The notes under the pieces: model-generated
Seen by the model: only the letters and a program-made list of their open reading frames with translations
What the model was told of the DNA's origin: nothing
The model's database searches: none
Source: Kitasatospora sp. NBC_01250
GTDB taxonomy: Bacteria > Actinomycetota > Actinomycetes > Streptomycetales > Streptomycetaceae
Assembly: GCF_036226465.1 (NCBI RefSeq)
Contig: NZ_CP108476.1
Span: 5,332,001 to 5,396,000, forward strand
Length of the DNA: 64,000 nt
Reading direction: 5' to 3'
Program-made: the position numbers and the translations under genes
In this document: positions 32,525 to 40,162 of the stretch, one piece after another
How positions within the stretch are numbered: the stretch's first letter is position 1
Layout: the number at the start of each line of letters is the position of its first letter

Positions 32525-34615
32525 TCAGCCGAGTAGCTGCTCCAACTCCCCGGCTGCTTGGGCGAGTGCGCTGCGCTCGGGGTTGTGCGGGCCGGCCGGC
32601 CGCTCGGTGCGGCCGTCCGGCGGGCGGTGCGCGCGGGCGGCTGCGGCCAGCCGGTCCAGCGCGGCCAGGACCCGGGCCACCTCCGCCGGTTCGTTCGTCC
32701 GGCCGCCGTAGCGCAGCTGTGCCGCGTAGGCGGCCACGGCGCCGCCGAGCCGCTCCAGCGCGGCCGTGGCCGGCAGCCAGGCCTCCGCGCGGCGCCCGGC
32801 CGGCGGCGGCTCGGTCAGCCCGTACCGCACCTCCTGCCGGGCGTCCGCCAGTGCGCGGTAGGCGGTGCGGCGCAGCCAGACCTGGGAGGGGGCGCGCTCC
32901 TTCGCGGGGGGTGGGGTGGGTGCGGTCGGTGCGGTCGGTGCGGTGGGTGCGGTGGGCCCGGTCGGTCCGGTGGGCTCGGCGGGCCCGGTCACCGAGAGCA
33001 GGTAGGCGCGCAGCGTGCCGGTGGCCGTGACGATCCGCGGCTCGATCCGGTGCGGCGCCCGCTCGGGCCACAGCAGGTAGCCGAAGACCAGCACGATCAG
33101 GCTCGCCAGCAGCGTGTCCAGCACCCGCGGCCCGACCTCGGCCACCCCGCTCTGGCCGCCCAACTGCACCAGCACCAGCGCCATCGGCGTCATCACCGCG
33201 GTGTTCAGCCCGTAGTGCGCCGCCGCCGAGTAGGGCAGCAGCGCCACGCAGAGCGCGGCGACCGCGGCCAGCAGCCAGGGCTCGGTGGTCAGCGACAGCA
33301 GCGCCGCGGTCAGCGCCACCCCCAGCACGGTGCCGACCGCGCGGCTGACCGCGCGCAGGAAGACCGAGCCGAGGTCCGGCTTGAGCACGAACGCCACCGT
33401 CATCGGCACCCAGTACGCGCGGTCCAGCGGCAGTCCTGCCGTCACCAGCTCGGCCACCGCGACGCACAGTGCCACCCGGCTCCCGTACCGCACCGAGCCC
33501 CGGGACAGCAGGCGCGCCCGCAGCCGCCACGGGTCCGGCGGCGGTGCGGCGGCGGCCCGGACGGCGGTCGCCGGGTCGCCCGCCCGGCCGGCCACCGCGT
33601 CGGCGGCGGTGCGCAGGGCGGCGTCCAGGGCCTGACGGGCCGGGGTGTCGGGGGACCAGTCGGGCAGCTGCGGCGTGTCGGTGGCGGCGGTCCCCGGGGT
33701 GCCCGCGGGTGTGGTGTCGGGGGTTGTGGCGGCTGCGGGAGCAATGAGTTGGCGGGCCAGGGCTCCCGGCAGGGCGGCGACCTGCGGCGGTACCGGGCGC
33801 TGGGCCCAGAGCAGCCCGGTCGCCGCCTCGCTCGCCGCCAGCGCCGCCTCGTACGCGCGGTGCAGCCGGCGCAGCTCGGCGGAGTCCTGCGGGCGGGGGC
33901 CGGCCTGGCCGCGGGGACTGCGGGGGCGGGGCAGCAGGTCGGCCAGCGGATTCTGCAGCAGGTCCTGCAGCTGGTTCAGACGGGCCGTCAGCACCCGTCG
34001 GGCCGGCGCCCCCTGCGGTGTGCCGAGCGCCGCCAGCAGCTCGCCGAGTGCCTGGTACACCGAGGCCAGGGCCTGGACCCGGGGATCGTCCGCAGGGCGG
34101 GCCGGGCGGTACGGCAGTCCGAGCAGCAGCACCAGGGCCGCGCCGAGCAGCATCAGCGGTCCGGCCGCCCACCACGGGTGGGCCGGGGCCATCCCGTCGC
34201 CCAGCGCCGCCGAGACCAGCAGCAGCATCCCCGCGCCCGAGCCGCGCGGCCCGGTGGCGCTGAGCGCGCCGGAGGCGAAGCCCAGCAGCGTCAGCACCGC
34301 GACCGCGGCCGGCAGCGGAACGTCGAAGTGCCGCAGTGCCCCGCCGATCACCATGCCCAGCGCCGAGGCCCCGACCGCCGAGCCGATCCGCTGGACGCGC
34401 GACCAGGCCGGCTCCACCCGGTCGTTGATCGTGGCGTGCATCGCACCCAGCGCCGCGAACACCCCGAACCCCAGCCGCCCGCAGGCCAGTCCCACGAGGA
34501 GCGGCAGCGCCGTCCCGGCCGCCGCCCGCACCATCAGCGCCCACGGGACGGCGGGGCGGGTCGGCCGGGCCGCGTGGGCCCACCAGGGCGGTCGTGGGGC
34601 TGGACTGCTGCTCAT
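32525..34615 (-). CDS. FUSC-family membrane protein
   Basis: This is a 696-residue protein with two sets of about six membrane segments, each followed by a cytoplasmic region, the typical FUSC/aromatic-acid-exporter-like layout. The first set spans about 25-170, the second begins near YGSRVALCVAVAELVTAGLPLDRAYWVPMTVAFVLKPD (about 385-425). A (Thr-Ala/Gly-Pro)n linker near 560 is encoded by nine-base repeats. Family members export aromatic acids or other organic ions, but the substrate is unknown. ATG 34615 is chosen; ATG 34633 is possible, and neither has a strong ribosome site. It is convergent with the ABC-F gene. Confidence 0.85.
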   Translation of the reverse strand: MSSSPAPRPPWWAHAARPTRPAVPWALMVRAAAGTALPLLVGLACGRLGFGVFAALGAMHATINDRVEPAWSRVQRIGSAVGASALGMVIGGALRHFDVPLPAAVAVLTLLGFASGALSATGPRGSGAGMLLLVSAALGDGMAPAHPWWAAGPLMLLGAALVLLLGLPYRPARPADDPRVQALASVYQALGELLAALGTPQGAPARRVLTARLNQLQDLLQNPLADLLPRPRSPRGQAGPRPQDSAELRRLHRAYEAALAASEAATGLLWAQRPVPPQVAALPGALARQLIAPAAATTPDTTPAGTPGTAATDTPQLPDWSPDTPARQALDAALRTAADAVAGRAGDPATAVRAAAAPPPDPWRLRARLLSRGSVRYGSRVALCVAVAELVTAGLPLDRAYWVPMTVAFVLKPDLGSVFLRAVSRAVGTVLGVALTAALLSLTTEPWLLAAVAALCVALLPYSAAAHYGLNTAVMTPMALVLVQLGGQSGVAEVGPRVLDTLLASLIVLVFGYLLWPERAPHRIEPRIVTATGTLRAYLLSVTGPAEPTGPTGPTAPTAPTAPTAPTPPPAKERAPSQVWLRRTAYRALADARQEVRYGLTEPPPAGRRAEAWLPATAALERLGGAVAAYAAQLRYGGRTNEPAEVARVLAALDRLAAAARAHRPPDGRTERPAGPHNPERSALAQAAGELEQLLG
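32920..32991. repeat. Imperfect nine-base tandem repeats inside the FUSC gene
   Basis: Eight head-to-tail units related to GTGCGGTCG occupy 32920-32991. On the coding strand they give a (Thr-Ala-Pro)/(Thr-Gly-Pro) run in the linker after the second membrane domain. The repeat keeps the frame, so copy-number change would only alter linker length. Confidence 0.8.
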
Positions 34616-35006
34616 ATGGGTCAAACCTGCCATATCCGTGCGGTGCCGCTGTCGCCGGGCCGGTGTCGCCGGGCAGTTCCTGCCCGGGCCGGTCTCGCCG
34701 GGCCGCTCTCCTGGGGGAATCCCGGGTGCACTGCCCTGACGGGGTTTCGGAGGGCCCTTCGTCCAGGAACACTGCCGTGGTGGCGTTACGTCCGGACGAG
34801 GCCAGCATGACAAGTCCGTACCGATAACGGCCCGCAATCCCATGGCCACTGCCGTGCTGACAGAGGTGCTCGCTAGGATGTCCCATGGCTGTCGCTGCCT
34901 GGCCAATAGGCGCTCGGCCACGTACCGGTGTGAGATTTCGAAGGCGATGAAGTGTTGCGGCACGGCGGCCCGCTGGCCGGTCCGTGTACGGGGGAGGTGC
35001 ACCGCA
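34616..35006. other. Non-coding gap before the type VII-like genes
   Basis: There are 391 bases with no coding-like frame. It must hold the promoters of the divergent FUSC gene and the ESX-like gene. TAGGAT (34874-34879) is a -10 candidate for the latter, about 130 bases before its start. A lower-GC patch (34920-34965) follows. I see no convincing -35, operator or riboswitch. Confidence 0.5.
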
Positions 35007-35642
35007 ATGGTTGAGATGGTGTCTGCGGGCGACGGCGGCCCGGTTGCCGCGCCCAGCTACTTTCAGCAGGGGGCCAAGAACGCCACCTACGACATGGCGC
35101 GTCAGCTGGCCGTGGACGCGGGCGGGACACAGAACCTCTCGCTCGAGATGGAGACGCTGACCGAGTTCAAGAAGCGCGTCGACGCGATGCTGACCTCGCT
35201 GGACGGCTCGGACGCGTCGCAGCCGAAGATCGCTCAGCAGAGCCTGGAGCAGACCCACTTCGGCACCGGCTTTCCACAGTCCGGTGACCTGTACAGCGCG
35301 TACAACATCGTGCACACCAACCTCGAGACGCTCTCGACCGCGCTGTCGAACCAGATCGAGGCGATGAGCATCGCGATCAACATCTCGATCAACGGCTACC
35401 AGAACGTGGACGATTCGCAGCGCGAGACGCTCTGGAAGATCCACAACCAGACCGACGCGCAGTACACCTCCGGGGTGAACCCGACGGGCATCGTCGCGGC
35501 CGTTCCGTCCGACGGCACCACGACGAGCGGCACGACGACGACCGGCGGCACGACGACTCAGGCCTCGGTCACCACCGGTGGCACCACCACGACCGGTGGC
35601 AGTACCACCACGGGCGGCGGAACAGGCAGCAACGTCGGATGA
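35007..35642 (+). CDS. Putative ESX-like helical protein, type VII secretion candidate
   Basis: This is a 211-residue protein without signal peptide or membrane segment. Residues 42-80 and 96-130 look like two amphipathic helices joined by a Gly/aromatic turn (THFGTGFPQS, 83-92), the layout of ESX/WXG100 proteins although no W-x-G is present. Straight after helix two comes YQNVD (131-135), a match to the YxxxD/E type VII export signal. The tail (about 165-211) is a Thr/Gly repeat. GGGAGG lies before ATG 35007. It leads a three-gene set with a WXG-containing protein and a mycosin, which supports type VII export; family membership is inference. Confidence 0.7.
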   Translation: MVEMVSAGDGGPVAAPSYFQQGAKNATYDMARQLAVDAGGTQNLSLEMETLTEFKKRVDAMLTSLDGSDASQPKIAQQSLEQTHFGTGFPQSGDLYSAYNIVHTNLETLSTALSNQIEAMSIAINISINGYQNVDDSQRETLWKIHNQTDAQYTSGVNPTGIVAAVPSDGTTTSGTTTTGGTTTQASVTTGGTTTTGGSTTTGGGTGSNVG

Positions 35643-35685
35643 GCCTGCCCAGCAACCGAATCGACACCGGCACGGGGAGCCTGTG

Positions 35686-37371
35686 ATGCCCAATCCTTCC
35701 GTCGACGACACGCACAGCTATTTCGCCGGCATGTCGCACCAGCAGCTGCTGGACATGGTCAAGAACGCGGATCCGACCACGCTGTCCAACCGCAGCGGTG
35801 CGCTGAGCAGCGCGTCCACCACGCTGAGCGACATCAGTCAGCAGCTGACGAGTAACGTCCGGCAGCTGGAGTGGACCGGTCCGGCCGCCGACAGTTTCCG
35901 GGACTGGGCGGGCAAGATCTCCACCGCCACCCAGAACCTGAGCGACTACGCGCAGACCTCCTCCACCTCGCTGGAGACGGCGAGCACCGCGCTGGGCACG
36001 GCGAGCAAGGCGATCCCGCCGCTGCCGAGCAAGGACATGGACACGGTCAACCGGTACAACTGGCAGCCGTGCGTGCCCCTCGCCAGCGAGGCGCAGATGA
36101 AGGCGCAGAACCCCAACTTCGTGACCACCGCGGAGATGCAGGCCGCGCAGGCCAACGTCACGAAGGACCACGAGGACGCCATCACCGCGATGACGACGCT
36201 GGCGGGCGCGTACACGCAGTCGACGTCGGAGATACAGTCGCAGACGCCGCCGCTGTTCCCGCCGACACCGACGTCGGTGATGGGGCCGGAGCCGCAGTCC
36301 GTCTGGAGTGCCACTGGCGTCAACTACGGTGGTGGCTCAAACGGGGGCGGTACGTCAGGCGGTAGCCGTGGCGGCGGGTCCACCTACCAGCCGTCTCCGC
36401 AGCAGCGCGTCGTGCAGCCCGCACCGCCCACCGTGCATCCGCCGGTCACGGGCCCGACGCCGGTGCCCAACCCGCCGAAGCCCCCGCCGGTGCACACGGG
36501 TCCAGTCAGGCAGCCCTACCAGCCCGTTGGCCCGGTGCAGCCCATTCCGGTGCAGCCCGTCCCGGTGAACCCGCCGGTCTCCAACCCGGTTGTTCCGCCG
36601 CCGAGCACCGGCATCGACAGCGCCCCGCCGGCGCCGACCCTGCCGCCGCCGACCGGCACCACCGGTGGGCTGCCCCCGCAGGGCGTCCCGGGTGGGGGCA
36701 GCGTCCCGACCGGTCCGAACGGTCCGATCGGCTTCGGCGGCTACCCGGGAACCGTGACCGGTGTGCCAGGCGGCAGCCTCGGCGGCTACCCCGGCGGCAA
36801 GACCTCCGGCTACCCGGACGGCGGCTTCCCCGCGCCCCGCACCACCAACCGGCTCGGCGGCGCGAGCGGACCTGGTCCGGAGGAGGGGATCTCCGGCGGT
36901 GTCAGTCGTCCTGGCGCCGTGTCAGGGCGCTCCCAGCTCGGCGCGAACGCGATCGGTGCGGAGGAGTCCGCCGGCGGCATGGGCGGCGGCGCCGGCAGCC
37001 GGGGCATGGCCGGTGGCGGCATGGGGGCCGGTGGCGGTGCCCGTGGCGGCTTCGGTGGTGGCGGTGTCGGCAGTGGCAGCGGCGCCCGTGGTCGCGGGTT
37101 GGTGTCCACCGAGGGTGGCGAGGTCGGCAGCAGCCGTGGTCCCGGTGCGAGCGGTGAGTTCACCCCGGGCGGCAGCGGCCTGCGGGCCCGTGCCGGTGCC
37201 AACGGCGAGGGGCGCCCGGCCGCCGAGGGCCAGGCCGGCATGTTGCCCGGCGCTCACGGGAGTGCCAAGAAGCGGAGCAAGGACCGCCGTGGCCGCGCCG
37301 ACTACCTCGTCGAGGACGAGGAGACGTGGCTGGGTGGAACCCCGGAGAGCAATCCGGACGTGATTGAGTAA
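35686..37371 (+). CDS. WXG100/PPE-like type VII secretion target with long Pro/Gly-rich region
   Basis: This is a 561-residue protein without signal peptide. Residues about 15-190 are helical with the W-x-G turn in QLEWTGPAADSFRDW (63-65), like actinobacterial WXG100 or PPE-type domains. Residues 200-510 are Pro-, Gly- and Ser-rich, probably wall-spanning or disordered. The C-terminus RRGRADYLVEDEETWLGG contains YLVED, again YxxxD, and resembles the conserved end of streptomycete type VII-associated proteins. GGGGAG lies six bases before ATG 35686. It begins 43 bases after the ESX-like gene, and the mycosin gene follows after about 100 bases. Confidence 0.8.
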   Translation: MPNPSVDDTHSYFAGMSHQQLLDMVKNADPTTLSNRSGALSSASTTLSDISQQLTSNVRQLEWTGPAADSFRDWAGKISTATQNLSDYAQTSSTSLETASTALGTASKAIPPLPSKDMDTVNRYNWQPCVPLASEAQMKAQNPNFVTTAEMQAAQANVTKDHEDAITAMTTLAGAYTQSTSEIQSQTPPLFPPTPTSVMGPEPQSVWSATGVNYGGGSNGGGTSGGSRGGGSTYQPSPQQRVVQPAPPTVHPPVTGPTPVPNPPKPPPVHTGPVRQPYQPVGPVQPIPVQPVPVNPPVSNPVVPPPSTGIDSAPPAPTLPPPTGTTGGLPPQGVPGGGSVPTGPNGPIGFGGYPGTVTGVPGGSLGGYPGGKTSGYPDGGFPAPRTTNRLGGASGPGPEEGISGGVSRPGAVSGRSQLGANAIGAEESAGGMGGGAGSRGMAGGGMGAGGGARGGFGGGGVGSGSGARGRGLVSTEGGEVGSSRGPGASGEFTPGGSGLRARAGANGEGRPAAEGQAGMLPGAHGSAKKRSKDRRGRADYLVEDEETWLGGTPESNPDVIE

Positions 37372-37472
37372 GGCTCGGATCTCCTGCCCGGCCACTGGGT
37401 GAGTCTCGGTGGCCGGGCAGATCTGTTCGGTCGAGCCGGTGTTCGGCCAGCCACGGCGATGAGGAGAGCGTG

Positions 37473-38984
37473 ATGCGGCGATCAGGCGCGGGCATGCGGC
37501 GGCGGGTGGCCGCAGCGCTTGCCTTGACCATGTGTCTGGGTGGCGGTCTGGCCACGGCGGCGCAGGCGGCTGACACGCCGCGCGGCGATGAGTGGCACCT
37601 GGACGCGCTGCACATGCCGGAGGTCTGGCAGACCAGCACTGGGGCGGGTGTCACCGTCGCGGTGATCGACAGTGGCGTCAAGGCCGATCTGCCGGATCTG
37701 GTCGGTCAGGTCCTGCCTGGCAAGGACCTCAGCGGCCTCCCCGGCGGAGTGAACACTGATCCCGAGGGCCACGGCACCGGGATGGCAAGCGTTATCGCTG
37801 GATCAGGCAAGAACTTCGATGGCAAGGGTGCTGAGGGTCTTGCGCCCGGCGCACGGATTCTGCCGATCAAGGTCAACACGAACTCAAATTCGAGCACGGC
37901 CATCGGGGCTCCGGCATCCCTCAAGCAGATCGACGAGGGCATCACCTACGCAGTTGATCAAGGCGCCAAGGTGATCAGCATCTCGCAGGCGATTCGAAAC
38001 ATTGACATTTCGCCGTCGGATGTCTCGGCACTGCAGGACGCCGTCAACTACGCGATCAGCAAGGGACGGCTGATCGTGGCTGGTGCGGGAAACAGCGGGC
38101 AGGAGGGCAACTGGCCGATGTACCCCTCGGTGGCCTCGGGCGTCGCTGCCATCGCCGCCTTCGATGAGCAGGGGAACCACACGGCCGAATCCGAGTACGG
38201 CCCACAGATCGCCCTTGCGGGACCTGGACAGGACATCATCAGTGCCTGCATCGACCCGTCGGGGTACTGCAAGAGCCACGGCACCTCCGACGCGACTGCG
38301 CTGGTTGCCGCCACCGCCGCCGTCCTCTGGCAGGTCCACCCCGACTGGACCGGCAACCAGATCCTCCGCGTCCTGATGAACACCGCCAACAAGCCCAACA
38401 ACGGCGCCAACCGGTCCGACTACATCGGCTTCGGCAACGTCAGCCCCCGCAACGCGATCCACTACACCGGTGACCCCGGACCGGCCGACGTGAATCCGCT
38501 GATCGCCGCCGGCATCGACGTGAATCCCCCCGGCTCGGCGTCCGCATCCGCCCCCGCCTCCCCCTCGGCCGCCGCCTCCGCTCCGGCGACCGGTGCCGCA
38601 CCGACCGGCTCCACCGCCAACAGCGCTTCCGCGGCCCCGGTGCCCGCGACCCACGCGTCCGGGAAGTCCTCCAGCAGCATGCCGCTGATCATCGGCGGTG
38701 CCGTCCTCGCGGTGCTGGTCATCGGCGGCGTGGTCTTCTTCGTCCTGCGCCGCAAGGGGGCTGCGGCCACCGCGCCCCCGGCACCCGGCGCGCCGTACGG
38801 CTACCCGGTGCCCCCGCAGGGCCCGCCGGCTCCGCACACCCCGCCGGCGCAGGGCTTCGGTCCGCCGCCCGCGTACGGCCCCGGTCAGCCGCCGTACGGG
38901 CAGCCCCCGCAGCAGCCGCCTGCCCAGGGCAACCCGTACCAGCAGCCCCAGCCCGGCCCGTACCAGCAGCCGCCGCAGGGCTGA
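37473..38984 (+). CDS. Mycosin: type VII secretion-associated subtilisin-like protease
   Basis: This is a 503-residue protein: signal peptide 1-32 (ALTMCLGGGLATAAQA, cleavage about 32/33), S8 protease domain with Asp66 (VAVIDSG), His100 (EGHGTGMAS), oxyanion Asn207 (AGNSG) and Ser272 (SHGTSDAT), a Ser/Ala/Pro linker (about 352-400), one membrane helix (403-424) and a Pro/Gln/Tyr-rich cytoplasmic tail. This is the MycP layout except for the long tail. GAGGAG lies before ATG 37473. Mycosins stabilise type VII secretion machines and cut substrates. The first 700 bases of the gene use noticeably more A/T third positions than its neighbours, which hints at different ancestry. Confidence 0.92.
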   Translation: MRRSGAGMRRRVAAALALTMCLGGGLATAAQAADTPRGDEWHLDALHMPEVWQTSTGAGVTVAVIDSGVKADLPDLVGQVLPGKDLSGLPGGVNTDPEGHGTGMASVIAGSGKNFDGKGAEGLAPGARILPIKVNTNSNSSTAIGAPASLKQIDEGITYAVDQGAKVISISQAIRNIDISPSDVSALQDAVNYAISKGRLIVAGAGNSGQEGNWPMYPSVASGVAAIAAFDEQGNHTAESEYGPQIALAGPGQDIISACIDPSGYCKSHGTSDATALVAATAAVLWQVHPDWTGNQILRVLMNTANKPNNGANRSDYIGFGNVSPRNAIHYTGDPGPADVNPLIAAGIDVNPPGSASASAPASPSAAASAPATGAAPTGSTANSASAAPVPATHASGKSSSSMPLIIGGAVLAVLVIGGVVFFVLRRKGAAATAPPAPGAPYGYPVPPQGPPAPHTPPAQGFGPPPAYGPGQPPYGQPPQQPPAQGNPYQQPQPGPYQQPPQG

Positions 38985-39047
38985 CGCCGCAGCTCGCCGG
39001 GCCTCGTCGGCCCCACTGGCCGGACCGGTCCACCGGCCCAACCGGTT

Positions 39048-39070
39048 CGGCGGGCCCAACCGGCCCGCCG
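39048..39070. terminator. Hairpin between convergent mycosin and GPP34 genes
   Basis: CGGCGGGCC (39048-39056) and GGCCCGCCG (39062-39070) form a perfect nine-base stem around a five-base loop. It ends exactly at the stop codon of the leftward GPP34 gene and lies 63 bases after the mycosin stop. Confidence 0.6.
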
Positions 39071-39700
39071 TCAGCTCGAGTACGCCGCGTGCCGGGCCCG
39101 GACGGCGCGGCGCAGGGCAGCCGGGGCCGGTCCGGTGAGCGCGGTCAGTTCGGCGATCCGGGCGCGCTCGGCACGTCGGCGCTGGCGGGGCAGCACGGTG
39201 GACATGTCGCCGGCGGCGGCCAGCGCGACCACGGCGGCCCGCCAGGGCTCGACCTGCTCGGCCGGGCCGGTGAAGGCCGCTTCGACCTCGGCGGCCAGGC
39301 GCTGTCGCACGGACTGGTCGCGCGGGACCGGGCGCAGGGTGGGGAACAGGCCGAGCACCCGGTGCTCGGCCAGGTCCAGGTAGCCCTCCTCGCTGAGCCG
39401 GTCGCGCACCGCCAGGGTGAAGGGACGGTCCTTCGTTCTGACCCAGCGCTCCCAGCCGTGCGGCTTGGACTCGGTGATCTGGTCCAGCACGCTCCGCAGC
39501 ACCGGGTCGAGTCGGGCGGGGGCCGGGCGGTCCGGCAGTGGGCAGCCGGCCCGGTCGGCGATCAGGCCGCGCTGGAGCAGGTCGGTCAGGGCCGCCGCGC
39601 GCAGCACCAGGCCGAGCTCGCCGCGGCGGCGCAGGCAGGCGGCGTCCGGTGGGTATGCCAGTAGGTAGAGCTTGCCGGGGAGGGTGTCGGGGAGGTCCAT
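39071..39700 (-). CDS. GPP34/GOLPH3-family phosphoprotein-like protein
   Basis: This is a 209-residue soluble, largely helical protein. MDLPDTLPGKLYLLAYPPD at the start, LRRRGELGLVLRAAALTDLLQRG, then CPLPDRPAPARLDPVLRSVLDQI and a WERWVR segment follow the GPP34 pattern; eukaryotic GOLPH3 binds phosphatidylinositol-4-phosphate on Golgi membranes. The bacterial role is unknown, though streptomycetes carry several. ATG 39700 has TGGAG six bases upstream; a TTG at 39712 would overlap that site. It lies downstream of SPFH and ribbon-helix-helix genes on the same strand, and a membrane-associated role would fit but is inferred. Confidence 0.82.
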   Translation of the reverse strand: MDLPDTLPGKLYLLAYPPDAACLRRRGELGLVLRAAALTDLLQRGLIADRAGCPLPDRPAPARLDPVLRSVLDQITESKPHGWERWVRTKDRPFTLAVRDRLSEEGYLDLAEHRVLGLFPTLRPVPRDQSVRQRLAAEVEAAFTGPAEQVEPWRAAVVALAAAGDMSTVLPRQRRRAERARIAELTALTGPAPAALRRAVRARHAAYSS

Positions 39701-39742
39701 CGGATGCTCCAATCCGGTCCGGGTGCCGGGGGCCGCAGTGAG

Positions 39743-39832
39743 TCATTCCCAGGGGGCGGGGGTGTTGCGCAGCTGCCGGAGGTCGGGCGGACCGGCAAGG
39801 TCCGAGAAGTCGGCGAGCCGGCCCGGCGGCGC
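39743..39832 (-). other. In-frame coding-like extension after the ribbon-helix-helix stop
   Basis: Reading on in the same frame past the TGA at 39833-39835 gives 29 sense codons, then TGA at 39743-39745. The peptide contains RLADFSDLAGPPDLRQLRNT and ends PAPWE. Third codon positions are nearly all G or C, as in real genes, and no start codon lies inside. It could be the lost C-terminus of the upstream gene, a read-through extension, or a sequencing artefact. Confidence 0.45.
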
Positions 39833-40153
39833 TCACCGCGCCGCGTCCCCGTCACCTCCTGCGGAGTCGCGCCCCGCGGTGTCGTCCGCCGCGGAGTCGC
39901 GCCCCGCGGTGTCGTTCCCCGCCGCGTCGTCCGTCGCCGTGGCGTCGGGCGTCCGGGTGGCCTTGGGCGGCCGCCCGCGGCGGGCCATTCCTGCCGCGTC
40001 GCGCGGCATCCGTCCGGCGTCGCTGAGCGCGCGGCGCAGCAGGAACTCGATCTGGGCGTTGGTGCTGCGCAGTTCGTCACCCGCCCAGCGGGCCAGTGCG
40101 TCGTGCACCGCGGGATCGAGGCGCAGCAGGATCTTCTTGCGTTCGACGGTCAC
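39833..40153 (-). CDS. Ribbon-helix-helix (Arc/CopG-like) DNA-binding protein
   Basis: This is a 106-residue protein. Residues 4-48 (KKILLRLDPAVHDALARWAG plus ELRSTNAQIEFLLRRAL) fit the strand-helix-helix fold of Arc-type dimeric regulators. The rest is low-complexity and acidic, partly encoded by a 25-base direct repeat. GTG 40153 lies only nine bases after the SPFH stop, so the two genes are one operon. Proteins of this class often control their own promoter; the perfect palindrome 5' of the SPFH gene (41151-41162) is a natural target. A toxin-antitoxin role is possible but no toxin is adjacent. Confidence 0.85.
   Translation of the reverse strand: MTVERKKILLRLDPAVHDALARWAGDELRSTNAQIEFLLRRALSDAGRMPRDAAGMARRGRPPKATRTPDATATDDAAGNDTAGRDSAADDTAGRDSAGGDGDAAR
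39861..39915. repeat. Two 25-base direct repeats in the ribbon-helix-helix gene
   Basis: Identical 25-base copies lie at 39861-39885 and 39891-39915 (period 30), with core GCGGAGTCGCGCCCC. They encode the repeated peptide TAGRDSA in the disordered tail. Confidence 0.85.
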
Positions 40154-40162
40154 CAGCTGCGC

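Noticed and set aside
30648..35711. A leftward open frame of 1687 codons, and similarly long antisense frames at 57829-61518 (+) and 24710-26950 (+)
   Set aside because: They oppose or overlap well-recognised genes (ABC-F, ppc, PMT), have low-complexity Arg/Gly/Ala/Pro translations and arise from lack of stops in GC-rich DNA. Only short parts within them are real.
38985..39070. ecc genes next to the mycosin
   Set aside because: Downstream lies a terminator and a convergent GPP34 gene; upstream is the FUSC gene. No FtsK/SpoIIIE or EccD-like protein occurs anywhere in the window.
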